Origin: Methanosarcina spelaei
GTDB lineage: Archaea; Halobacteriota; Methanosarcinia; Methanosarcinales; Methanosarcinaceae
NCBI RefSeq assembly: GCF_002287235.1
Contig: NZ_LMVP01000157.1
Span: 1 to 42,716, forward strand
Length of the DNA stretch: 42,716 nucleotides
Reading direction: 5' to 3'
Shown: positions 1 to 7,660 of the stretch, piece by piece
Position numbering within the stretch: position 1 is the first letter of the stretch
Layout of the letters: each line of letters starts with the position of its first letter
Position numbers and translations under genes: made by a program
Notes under the pieces: model-generated
Database searches by the model: none
The model's input: only the letters and a program-made list of their open reading frames with translations
What the model was told of the DNA's origin: nothing

Positions 1-453
1 CCGGGGAAGTTTTCCATCCCCGCAGCAAGCTAGCGGGGTATTCGACTGAAATAAACCCGAAGTTGAGTTACTAGTTATACCCTGATATTTCCCATAGACC
101 GCTGCAATAACACGTCGAGTGCAATCCACAGAGGAATAAAGGTCATAAAATAAGCTGTCGATAATAGCTGCTAACTCTTTAGAGTGAATCGCTTGAGAGA
201 ATCCTCTCTCAATTAACTCTTCATAATCTTTATTTAACTCTGGGGCAAGTTTTTTAGCAAGCCCCATTAAAACATTGTACTTGCCAAAATGCCCATCTGC
301 TCCAAAAAGAGCTGAATCTTGGTCCCGACTAAATAGATAAGTTTGATTATGAAAATGTATAAACTTCCGAATTTGCCCCCAACGATCTGGAACAAAACTG
401 ATAACTGGTCTTAAATCAGTCAAGTCAACTTTTTTGTTCGTTTCTTCCTCCAT
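1..453 (-). CDS. Unidentified protein, N-terminal part cut by window edge
   Basis: An open frame starts at ATG 453-451 on the minus strand and stays open for 151 codons to base 1, so the C-terminus lies outside the window. The N-terminus begins MEEETNKKVDLTDLRPVISF and continues with aromatic-rich text (FIHFHNQTYLFSRDQ) and a helical stretch with paired acidic and basic residues (LNKDYEELIERGFSQAIH). There is no signal peptide or membrane segment in the visible part. I do not recognise the family; a helical HEPN-like or phage/defence-type protein is possible but unsupported. It is co-oriented with the permease upstream, yet the 166-bp gap holds no obvious shared signal, and the base composition differs from the neighbouring transporter genes. 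It occupies the place where a MacB-type ATPase would be expected. Confidence 0.6.
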   Translation of the reverse strand, partial: MEEETNKKVDLTDLRPVISFVPDRWGQIRKFIHFHNQTYLFSRDQDSALFGADGHFGKYNVLMGLAKKLAPELNKDYEELIERGFSQAIHSKELAAIIDSLFYDLYSSVDCTRRVIAAVYGKYQGITSNSTSGLFQSNTPLACCGDGKLPR

Positions 454-619
454 AAACTTACATACTGCATTACTTTATTTAGGCATACCGATTTAGCAAG
501 ACAATTGAAGTACCTAACGTTAAGAAGGAGCATGGTGGAGATTCGGGTAAATTTTTGAGTGTAATATATAGTTAAAATCAAAAAACATATCTATTATTTT
601 TTTAACTTCAATTCCCATT

Positions 620-1735
620 TCAGGCATGCTTCAAAGCCTCCATAGGGCTCATTTTAGAAGCCCTGTACGCAGGATAAAGCCCTGAGAGAGCCCCTATCAA
701 TAAGGCGAAGAGCATGGCAATTATAAGAAGCCTGGGCGTTATCAGGAAAAGCACTATCCTCGTGTTCGCAAGCCACGCATTCATAATATAGACGGCAACG
801 GAACCTACCAGAATTCCGAGGATTCCGCCGAAAAGGCCCATAAATGAAGCTTCTCCAAGCGTGAGGAGCAGAATATCCCTCGTCTCGGCCCCAATTGCTT
901 TTAAAATTCCGAACTCTCTTGTCCTTTCGGCAACGGACATGAGCATCGTATTCATCACGCAGAGCCCGCCTATGATTGCTGCAAGAAGCCCTGAACTGAT
1001 AGTGATTACGCTGAAAATCATAAAGGACTGCCTTGCCTGCACCTCAAGTTCCCCCGGAGAAAGAGTGCTTGTACCTTTAACGCTTAACTCTATGCGTTTG
1101 GAGAGCATTTCGGCATCTATTCGTTCATCAGGCACTGCAAAGATATAGGAAACCGAATTGCCCACATCGTATAGATCCTGCGCAGTTTCGAGAGGTATAA
1201 TTACCGCATTGTCAAAAATCGAGCCTGTGTAATCCAGAATTCCTGCAACGGTAAAGTACTTGTCATGGATCTCAAACTTACTTCCTATCTGAAGTTTATA
1301 TTCCCTCTGTATGTTGCTTCCGACAACAACATTATAGGAATCACCCGGATTGAGAAAACGGCCTGCTTTCAGGTTCACAGGATAAAGGGCAACGCTGGAT
1401 TTTTCCGGGGGAACGCCAAGGATCTGCTTCCCGGTCATTCCCATTTTGTCCTCATCAAAAGTAGTCATTAAAAGCCCATACGCATCTTTCACCCCTGCCA
1501 CCCGAAGGACGTCGCTTACCTTATCTTCCGTGAGTCCCCCTCCAAAAACTCCACTTTCGGAAAAGACGCGGATTTTATCGCTGGTTACACTCATGGAACG
1601 CTCAAAGGTCTGGTGGAAGTTTTCTGACATCGCACCCATAACTATAACTGCAAAGATTCCAAGTGCAATTCCACAGACTGTAAGCGCACTCCTAACTTTC
1701 CTGTTCATTATATTTCGGATGATGAGGTCAAACAT
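620..1735 (-). CDS. ABC transporter permease, FtsX/MacB type
   Basis: This 371-residue protein has the MacB/LolC layout. An N-terminal transmembrane helix follows a short basic head (MFDLIIRNIMNRKVRSALTV, then a GIALGIFAV core), a periplasmic-type MacB domain covers about residues 40-235, and three C-terminal helices make the FtsX domain (about 240-365). The FtsX hallmarks are visible: MNTMLMSVAERTREFGILKAIG between helices two and three, and the terminal YPAYRASKMSPMEALKHA. Such permeases work with a cytoplasmic ATPase in export or mechanotransmission at the membrane. The gene lies 74 bp downstream of an exported protein gene on the same strand, probably one operon. No ATPase is adjacent on either side, which is unusual. 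The substrate cannot be read from sequence. Confidence 0.9.
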   Translation of the reverse strand: MFDLIIRNIMNRKVRSALTVCGIALGIFAVIVMGAMSENFHQTFERSMSVTSDKIRVFSESGVFGGGLTEDKVSDVLRVAGVKDAYGLLMTTFDEDKMGMTGKQILGVPPEKSSVALYPVNLKAGRFLNPGDSYNVVVGSNIQREYKLQIGSKFEIHDKYFTVAGILDYTGSIFDNAVIIPLETAQDLYDVGNSVSYIFAVPDERIDAEMLSKRIELSVKGTSTLSPGELEVQARQSFMIFSVITISSGLLAAIIGGLCVMNTMLMSVAERTREFGILKAIGAETRDILLLTLGEASFMGLFGGILGILVGSVAVYIMNAWLANTRIVLFLITPRLLIIAMLFALLIGALSGLYPAYRASKMSPMEALKHA

Positions 1736-1809
1736 GGTGATCCTGCATTCGAGTATTACATAGACTTAAGCTATCAAAGCTTTAAAGGGTTCAAGACTTT
1801 CAGTCACTG

Positions 1810-2988
1810 TTATTCTCTTTTTCTTACAAACAAAGTTCCAACAAAGAGAAAAATTCCAAAGATTGTGAAAAAATCAGGAGCAGGGGATTCTTTGGTAGGA
1901 CCTGCTTCTGGTACCGGTTCAAAAACCCTGAGAACCGTTTCATAGCTGTCCAAAATTTCTCCTTTGGAATTTAGCACGTAAATCTTTACATTATAATCTC
2001 CCGTAGGGACTCCCTGCCAGATTATCCCTACCGTGTCTTCTTTTCCCGAAGTCAGGAGATCTGCGGTTTCCTCAAAAACCTGAACTTTCCCCTCTTCAGG
2101 CATCAGCACAACCCTCACAATTCCGTCAAAAGGTACCTGGGATTTTCCGACAACAGTAACACTTGCTCCGTATTCATCCACATCGATATCCCGATCAATA
2201 ATTTCCACCTTTTCTTCGGCTCTAAAATTCGAGATATAGGCTGCAGTGACATCAGGAGAGTGGGAATGGACCTTCAAAAATGCAGTGTATTTTTTATCTT
2301 TCTCGAGCAATAAAGGCCAGTAGCTTACATTATAATAAGTGCTTGTAATAGGGATATTTTTCTGCTTTTCAGAATACAAGATTTCCGTGTCCGATAGAAG
2401 TTTCAGGTCAAGGTCGATCATACCGGGCTCAGGAGCCTGTATAGTTCTTAAACTAGCAGAGCTTGTAAGACTCATTAGAATTGAAGCTTTCTCAGAATCT
2501 GCAGAAAAGTCAACAAGTTTAAGCTTTGAAAGGATGGGATTTCGGGAAGAAAACGAAAGTTCTCTCGAACTAATACTTTGGCTCCCGTTTTTCACAAGAA
2601 CCTGTGCTTTATAAGAGTCTCTATCTTTTCGAAAATTGTCCTCAATTTTCCAGAACAGGACTCTTGTAATTTCCTGCCCTTTCTTAACAGGTCCTAGAAA
2701 AAAAGTTTCAGATTTCAGCAGTTTTTTCTCTGAACTCAAAGTAAAAACAAGAGAGACATTTTCAAGAGGTTGCTCAAACCTGACTGTAGCATCCGAGAGT
2801 TCGCAGTCTGAGAAAAAATCCGTGATAACGGCATCTTCCTGTCTTTCCATCTCAAAGTCTGTCCCATTTACTGCTGCGAAAACAGGACTAAGCTCAGCAC
2901 AGAAGATGATCAGGAACAAAAGAACGAAAAAAAAGCAGAAAATAAACTCTCTATGTCTAAAAGAACTTATTTCTTCAGGCAAGCTCAA
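1810..2988 (-). CDS. Exported, C-terminally anchored surface protein
   Basis: A 392-residue protein with a hydrophobic segment at about residues 14-38 that reads as a signal peptide or anchor, ending near PVFAAVNG. About 320 residues of beta-rich extracellular sequence with several N-X-S/T sites follow. The C-terminus has a Pro-rich spacer (EPVPEAGPTKESPAPDF), a hydrophobic helix (FTIFGIFLFVGTLF) and a basic tail VRKRE. That ending resembles the archaeal PGF-CTERM/S-layer anchor layout, without a PGF triplet. The extracellular part looks like repeated Ig-like or CARDB-like strands. It is the upstream member of a likely two-gene operon with the FtsX permease, and so probably an accessory or substrate-binding partner of that transporter. 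No specific family is recognised. Confidence 0.75.
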   Translation of the reverse strand: MSLPEEISSFRHREFIFCFFFVLLFLIIFCAELSPVFAAVNGTDFEMERQEDAVITDFFSDCELSDATVRFEQPLENVSLVFTLSSEKKLLKSETFFLGPVKKGQEITRVLFWKIEDNFRKDRDSYKAQVLVKNGSQSISSRELSFSSRNPILSKLKLVDFSADSEKASILMSLTSSASLRTIQAPEPGMIDLDLKLLSDTEILYSEKQKNIPITSTYYNVSYWPLLLEKDKKYTAFLKVHSHSPDVTAAYISNFRAEEKVEIIDRDIDVDEYGASVTVVGKSQVPFDGIVRVVLMPEEGKVQVFEETADLLTSGKEDTVGIIWQGVPTGDYNVKIYVLNSKGEILDSYETVLRVFEPVPEAGPTKESPAPDFFTIFGIFLFVGTLFVRKRE

Positions 2989-3045
2989 GCCCGGCTCCTC
3001 CTCCCTTTCATAAATTTCAGGATAGAAACTTAAGGAAGCCAGCTA

Positions 3046-3098
3046 TTCAGGAGTTCTAAACTCTAAACCAACCCTTCAGGAGTTCTAAACTCTAAACC
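3046..3098. repeat. Two-copy 24-bp direct repeat
   Basis: The 24-base word at 3046-3069 (TTCAGGAGTTCTAAAC followed by TCTAAACC) is repeated exactly at 3075-3098 with a 29-bp period. It lies upstream of the exported protein gene, so it may be a short minisatellite or a doubled regulatory site. Confidence 0.8.
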
Positions 3099-3262
3099 GG
3101 CATTCCAGTCTTTTTCTATTATTGGGATATATGTTGGAACCTCTATGTTTAATTTTTCATTTTTCTGTAAAAATAAAGATTTTAAATCCAGGTTTTATTT
3201 TCCTGACCTTGTTTTACCTGGCTATTAAAACTGTCCGAGCCTTATCTCAGTTGTTTTAAGCC

Positions 3263-3964
3263 TTAGATCTTTGTCGTAATCCAGGTTCCGCAGGAAATGG
3301 GAGACTTTTTAATTGCTTCTCCATTGAGAACTTCTTCAAGCATGGCGGGGTTTCGAGCATCCATGACAAGAGCGTCGAGTTTACAGCGTTCGATAATTTT
3401 TGCGGCTACAGGGTCAACAGGAGATTTGGAGCCTGCTTTCATCTCTATTGCCATAACTATGTTTATGAGTTTCTCAGGAGAGATTTTATCGTATTTTATT
3501 GCCGAAGGGTCACAGTTAGGATCCGAGGAGTAAACTCCATCAATAGATGTTGCAATTGCCAGCAGGTCCGCCCGCAGGAACTCCGCAAGAATTGCAGCAA
3601 CGGCATCCGTGGTCTGGCCAGGAGTAACTCCTCCCATAACAACTACCTTTCCGGGACGGATAGCCTTTGAGGCCTCAAGATAATTGGCAGGAATTTCCGG
3701 ACAAGAAGCGGGTCCAAGGGCTGCAGCAAGGAGGCGTGCATTCAGGCGAGTAATTTCAATGCCTATATAATCGCAGGTTACTTCATCGGCGCCAACTGCC
3801 CTTGCAGTATCGATGTAATTCCTTGCCGCCTCTCCTCCTCCGGCTACCACAAGCAGGGTATGCTTTTTCGAGAGCTTACGGAGAACATCCGCGTATTTTA
3901 AAAAACGTTCGGGGTCAAGATTTTTTGCGAGAATTGAACCGCCTAATGAGAGTACTATGAGCAT
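3263..3964 (-). CDS. pyrH: Uridylate (UMP) kinase, archaeal type
   Basis: A 233-residue amino-acid-kinase-fold protein that phosphorylates UMP to UDP with ATP in pyrimidine nucleotide synthesis. The N-terminal phosphate-binding strand-loop MLIVLSLGGSILA is typical, followed by VVAGGGEAARNY (the second glycine-rich loop), VMGGVTPGQTTDAVAA (nucleotide/UMP-binding loop with the Thr-Asp pair) and ATSIDGVYSSDP near the ATP site. Length (about 225-235) and the lack of an insert match archaeal UMP kinases rather than the longer bacterial hexamers. The gene stands alone, divergent from the 595-residue protein gene; an AT-rich TATA-like block (CATTTAAAAATCC on the minus strand, about 3985) lies close to the start, suggesting a very short leader. 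Confidence 0.95.
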   Translation of the reverse strand: MLIVLSLGGSILAKNLDPERFLKYADVLRKLSKKHTLLVVAGGGEAARNYIDTARAVGADEVTCDYIGIEITRLNARLLAAALGPASCPEIPANYLEASKAIRPGKVVVMGGVTPGQTTDAVAAILAEFLRADLLAIATSIDGVYSSDPNCDPSAIKYDKISPEKLINIVMAIEMKAGSKSPVDPVAAKIIERCKLDALVMDARNPAMLEEVLNGEAIKKSPISCGTWITTKI

Positions 3965-4142
3965 GATGATCTCTACACATTAACAATTCGGATTTTTAAA
4001 TGTATCGCTGATATTTTTTACTCACAGTTGTTCATATTTCTTCATTCTCCAGGCTGCGACAGGGTTTCTGAACCCTCTTTGTTCTACACTTTTTCAATGT
4101 TTCCGACGAGGATTAATTCAACTTTACTTGATTTTTATTTCC

Positions 4143-4255
4143 TTTTATATAATTTTTTATTATTTCATCGTGGTCACAGTGTTAATGAATAACTATTTAC
4201 ATAATAAATTTTAAACTATTGAGAGAAAATACTCTCTATATACTTTTTGAAGGAG
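4143..4255 (+). promoter_or_regulatory. Promoter and leader of the 595-residue protein gene
   Basis: A strong archaeal TATA-like block (TTTTATATAA, 4143-4152) would place the transcript start near 4178, giving a leader of about 90 nt. Within it, a small inverted repeat GAGAG-N6-CTCTC (4221-4236) precedes an excellent ribosome binding site (GGAGG, about 4251-4255) in front of the TTG start at 4266. The transcript start is inferred by spacing only. Confidence 0.4.
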
Positions 4256-4265
4256 GCAAGATCTT

Positions 4266-6053
4266 TTGAATAACGAAGTGTATGCTGCAGTAATGGCTTC
4301 AGTCTCAGGTATCCAGAATCTTACAAACGATAGAATTGAAGCCCTGACCAAAGGCCATGGAATGACAAACATAGGCGCTATGTGTGCTGCAAACGCTATC
4401 GCTACAGAGCTTTTCCGGGGTGCGAATATCAAGCTTACCGATGAAGATAGTGGCAGCCTGGAAATTGATCATGTACTCAAAAAAGGCATTGAAGCCGCAG
4501 AAGAAGCCGGAGCAAGCCCTGCAAATGCAGCCCTTTTTGCAGCTACAATCTGCTACTTTGCAGGTTCCAATGCCCAGGCCGGAGTCCCTGCAGGGAACCG
4601 GAAGTTAGGGGCACTTGCCCGTATGATTGCAGGAGCGGACAGGACAGGGGTTATAGCTGTTCCCACTCCCAAATCCAACAATAAGGTCTCAGGCTTTGCA
4701 GCCGTGCAGGCTATTTACAGTGCTATGGCGGAAGGCAAGCTTACCAGAATTGATGGGCGAAAACTTCCCCTGGGAGTTGCAGGCGGTCCTCTGTACGGGC
4801 ACAACACCCTCGGAGAAGACATAGGCTTTCCGGAAGTAGCCATGAATGGTGCAAGGATAGGGACAGAAGCGATGATGCAGGCCTATTGGGGAGCAGGTGT
4901 TTCCGCAAGCCCCATCATTTCGGCAGCGCTCGGGGCCGCAGCAGCTCTTGAAATTGTTCATCCTGATGCTTTTGTGGGTGAGGAATACGGCGGTTTCTTC
5001 GAAGTGAACAGCGCCTACCTTGCAGGCAAAGCTGCATGCCAGGCTGCAGGCATCCCGGAAAAGCTTCATATGCGCGGCACAGACGAAGAATATGACTCTT
5101 TTCGGCTGGTAGGGGACCTTGGGGTCATCTTAAAAGACATAGGGGCTCCGACTGTTGTTGGAATGATGTCTTTTGGCGAGATGCTATGCGCTTTTAAAGA
5201 ATCTGTAGAAATAGGGGCTGGTTTTTCCGGCGGGCCTATAATGCCTCCTCTTGGGCATATGACTGCAGATTCCATAATTGCCCTCAGGGCCCTGATCAAG
5301 TTTGAAGGCAATATCGAACAGGCTGCAGATATTATTGCAGAGGTAAAAAAGAACGAATGGCTTGACCCGGAAATTGCCTCAGTTGCCCTTAATACCATTG
5401 CAAGGAAGACCGAACAGGTACGGAGAGGCCCTATTACACGTACCATGATCCTCGGGACTGATGGAGTTCGCTCAGCCGCAATTGTCAGGAGGGCAAAAAA
5501 GGCATATGAGGATATAAAAGCCGGAAAGTCCGTAGAGGATGTCGTGCGGGAACTGGACCTGGAAAGGAAGAAAACTGTTGAAACCAGGGCTGCTGCGATG
5601 CTTGGAGCCATGACAGGGCACGATATCAGGATTGAAATCAAGAAAATGGTCGGAGGTGCCCGTAGAAGCCATCCCTTCACGAATTCTTACTACGGGTTTG
5701 ATACGGATGCTGATGTTGAACTAACTGTAGACGGCAAGACTTTCGAACTTCTGGGGCTTGGGCAGAAGGTGATCCCGGACGCTATTTTCAATGACAGAAC
5801 GGAGCTTCTGGAAATTATACCCCTCGCAGCCATACCCGTCTGTGAACTTCAGCTTTCGGGGCACTCGATTATTAATATCACAGTACCTGCAGCCGTTGCA
5901 GCTGCAATGAACGTTGCCGACCCAAAAGAAGTTGCAAAGCTTGCAGAAAAAGGAGGGAAGTCCTGTTCAGCTGCAATTCCCGGAGCCCGGGAAAAAGCGC
6001 TGGATGTTGCAAAGCTAGCAGTCAGGATAATGAGATCCATGGAAGGTATCTGA
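4266..6053 (+). CDS. Unrecognised 595-residue soluble protein next to a LarC-like protein
   Basis: The start is TTG, chosen because a perfect GGAGG sits 10 bases upstream. I do not recognise the family. The N-terminal half is rich in Gly and Ala and reads like a helical enzyme core: GHGMTNIGAMCAANAIATEL, then AGVPAGNRKLGALARMI, GVAGGPLYGHNTLGEDIGFP and GAGVSASPIISAALG. A middle block (about 290-360) contains MMSFGEMLCAFKESVEIG and GGPIMPPLGHMTADS. The last third has an acidic/basic helical part followed by a beta-rich domain (DADVELTVDGKTFELLGLG). No signal peptide, membrane helix or CxxC cluster is present; six or so cysteines are scattered. A distant resemblance to the helical serine-dehydratase alpha layout came to mind but no diagnostic motif supports it. 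It lies 144 bp upstream of a LarC-domain gene on the same strand. Confidence 0.85.
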   Translation: MNNEVYAAVMASVSGIQNLTNDRIEALTKGHGMTNIGAMCAANAIATELFRGANIKLTDEDSGSLEIDHVLKKGIEAAEEAGASPANAALFAATICYFAGSNAQAGVPAGNRKLGALARMIAGADRTGVIAVPTPKSNNKVSGFAAVQAIYSAMAEGKLTRIDGRKLPLGVAGGPLYGHNTLGEDIGFPEVAMNGARIGTEAMMQAYWGAGVSASPIISAALGAAAALEIVHPDAFVGEEYGGFFEVNSAYLAGKAACQAAGIPEKLHMRGTDEEYDSFRLVGDLGVILKDIGAPTVVGMMSFGEMLCAFKESVEIGAGFSGGPIMPPLGHMTADSIIALRALIKFEGNIEQAADIIAEVKKNEWLDPEIASVALNTIARKTEQVRRGPITRTMILGTDGVRSAAIVRRAKKAYEDIKAGKSVEDVVRELDLERKKTVETRAAAMLGAMTGHDIRIEIKKMVGGARRSHPFTNSYYGFDTDADVELTVDGKTFELLGLGQKVIPDAIFNDRTELLEIIPLAAIPVCELQLSGHSIINITVPAAVAAAMNVADPKEVAKLAEKGGKSCSAAIPGAREKALDVAKLAVRIMRSMEGI

Positions 6054-6197
6054 GTACCATCCACAAGCTAAGAACCAATCAATCCACAAAAAACGGCATT
6101 GGATTCTGGACAGAGGAGAAAGGATTTAAGTTACAGGCTTTAATTCCATTTCCACCTCTGCCTTTTTCTTTTCTGGAAAACGCCGGGAGGCTTCTTT

Positions 6198-6788
6198 TTG
6201 TTGTTGATGACTAACGTTGACAATATCACCTGTGACCAGGTCCCGTACCTGATCGAAGAATTGATGAAACTTGGAGCTAAAAACGTACATGTAATGCCTG
6301 CCCTTACAAAAAAAGGCAGGCCTGAATATATTTTTCTCATTGATAGTGAGAAAGATACTCTTGATTCACTTGCCGAGTTCATGGCACTGGAGACCGGGGC
6401 TCTCGGGGTCAGGCTTTTGAAGACCGAGCATTATCCCTTTGACTACGAGCTGAGAAAGCTTTGCCTTTCTTTCAGGGATGAAAATGACCTGCCTCTCTGG
6501 GAAGGGGAAATTGATATAAAAATAGTTATAGGAAAAGAACAAAAGCCCCTTTCTGCCCGAGTGGAGTACGAAGAACTTAAGGAACTGGCAAGCAGGGTAA
6601 GAGAAGAGGGCCTGAAGCTTTCCATGTACGAAATTAAAGAATTAATTGAAGAAAGGGCTCTGAAAGGCATAAAGGACTTTACTGTTAATTTCAATGATTG
6701 TGGTCCGGGACTGGATAGTGAGTCTCTGCCCCCGGTTTCGAAAAAACTTTGCTGTAAGGATCAGACAAAAACCTGCTTCGGGAATTGA
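6198..6788 (+). CDS. Stand-alone LarC C-terminal-domain (LarC2-like) protein
   Basis: This 196-residue protein aligns by eye with the C-terminal part of the full LarC encoded at 10116-11306: NVDNITCDQVPYLIEELMKLGAKNVHV here against TNADDVSGEVLGNLFEELLA there, then MPALTKKGRPEYIFLI against LPATMKKGRPAHVIKV, and ETGALGVRLLKTEHYPF against ETGSLGVRVIPTRHRLM. In LarC this domain takes part in CTP-dependent nickel insertion into the pincer cofactor. A separate protein with only this half is unusual outside split larC1/larC2 genes. The Cys-containing tail (KLCCKDQTKTCFGN) could bind a metal. TTG at 6198 is preferred because GGAGG at 6186-6190 is correctly spaced; an in-frame ATG lies at 6207. It is probably co-transcribed with the upstream 595-residue protein. 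Confidence 0.8.
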   Translation: MLLMTNVDNITCDQVPYLIEELMKLGAKNVHVMPALTKKGRPEYIFLIDSEKDTLDSLAEFMALETGALGVRLLKTEHYPFDYELRKLCLSFRDENDLPLWEGEIDIKIVIGKEQKPLSARVEYEELKELASRVREEGLKLSMYEIKELIEERALKGIKDFTVNFNDCGPGLDSESLPPVSKKLCCKDQTKTCFGN

Positions 6789-6950
6789 AGCCCGATTTTA
6801 CTTTTTTTCGAAGTAAGGGCCCTTTTCCCAAAAGCCTTCTTTTTCTTGAAAATTTTTATCGTGAAAGATATTATTAAGTGCCCGTTATCTCATAGTTGCC
6901 AAATATCTACTACAATACTTGGCTGAGTGTTTAAAAACCGCCATAAAGTA

Positions 6951-6994
6951 TTTATAATACGTAATATTACAACATAACTGACTAATCAGTCAAT
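6951..6994 (+). promoter_or_regulatory. TATA box and overlapping operator of the TetR gene
   Basis: A TATA box (TTTATAATA, 6951-6959) is followed 20 bases later by TGACTAATCAGTCAAT (6979-6994), whose arms TGACT and AGTCA are inverted. The operator covers the expected transcript start, an arrangement that suits autorepression. The same word, TGA[C/G]T[A/G]ATCAGTCAAT, recurs upstream of the aldo/keto reductase at 7606-7621. Confidence 0.7.
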
Positions 6995-7008
6995 TATCGA
7001 GATAATAC

Positions 7009-7587
7009 ATGAAAGAACAAATCAAAGACAAAAGAAAAGCCATTATGGAAGCAGCCCTGAAGCTCTTTACTGAAAGAGGCTTCCACGGTACATCCACTGC
7101 TCAGATTTCAAAAGAAGCAGGTGTAGCCACAGGCACGCTTTTCAATTACTTTCCTACGAAAGAGGACCTTATCAATAGTCTGTATTTTGAAGTAAAGGGA
7201 GAGTTAAGCCGCAGTATGGGGAAAGAAATTGAGGTACAGGGTATCTTCAAGGATAAATTAAAAAAAATATGGTCGAACTTAGTCAGATGGGGAATCGAAA
7301 ATCAGGATGAATTCCTTTTTGTCGGACAGTTCTGCTCATCCCCTTATATCACAAAGTTTACGCGTGATGAAGTGATGAAAGAATATGTCTTCCTCCATAA
7401 GCTTGTGGATGAAGGAATAAGAGAAGGAGAGATAAGAGACTTTTCCGCAGAGCTTACCATTGCAATGTTTTATCAGAGTAGCAGGACAGTAGTGAACTTT
7501 ATCCTTGATTCGGATTCTTCACTGGACGAAAATAAGGTTTTAGAAGATGGATTTCAGATCATTTGGAGAGGTCTGGCTGATAAATAA
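7009..7587 (+). CDS. TetR/AcrR-family transcriptional regulator
   Basis: A 192-residue repressor-type protein. Residues about 9-56 form the TetR helix-turn-helix (AIMEAALKLFTERGFHGTST, AQISKEAGVATGTLFNYFPT, KEDLINSLY), with the signature Gly-Thr-Leu-Phe-Asn-Tyr-Phe. The rest is an all-helical ligand-binding/dimer domain without recognisable ligand residues. It probably represses itself and the adjacent aldo/keto reductase, because the same near-palindrome lies at its own transcript start and in the 73-bp gap before the reductase. TetR proteins are much commoner in bacteria than in methanogens, so acquisition from a bacterium together with the reductase is plausible, though codon use is not obviously foreign. 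The inducer is unknown. Confidence 0.92.
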   Translation: MKEQIKDKRKAIMEAALKLFTERGFHGTSTAQISKEAGVATGTLFNYFPTKEDLINSLYFEVKGELSRSMGKEIEVQGIFKDKLKKIWSNLVRWGIENQDEFLFVGQFCSSPYITKFTRDEVMKEYVFLHKLVDEGIREGEIRDFSAELTIAMFYQSSRTVVNFILDSDSSLDENKVLEDGFQIIWRGLADK

Positions 7588-7604
7588 TTTTTTTCATTCT
7601 ACTA

Positions 7605-7621
7605 TTGAGTGATCAGTCAAT
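7605..7621 (+). promoter_or_regulatory. Second TetR-type operator, upstream of aldo/keto reductase
   Basis: TTGAGTGATCAGTCAA (7605-7620) is a near-perfect palindrome centred on TGATCA and shares 14 of 16 positions with the operator before the TetR gene. A TATA-like TAAATAAT (7581-7588) lies about 25 bases upstream, reproducing the TATA-operator spacing seen there. Confidence 0.65.
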
Positions 7622-7660
7622 CAAAAACAAAAAAATAACTCAAAATTTAGGAGAAAAAAA

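Noticed and set aside
5066-5680. A 204-codon open frame on the minus strand
   Set aside because: It is antisense to the 595-residue protein gene, Ser/Ala-rich without domain character, and results from the codon bias of the real gene.
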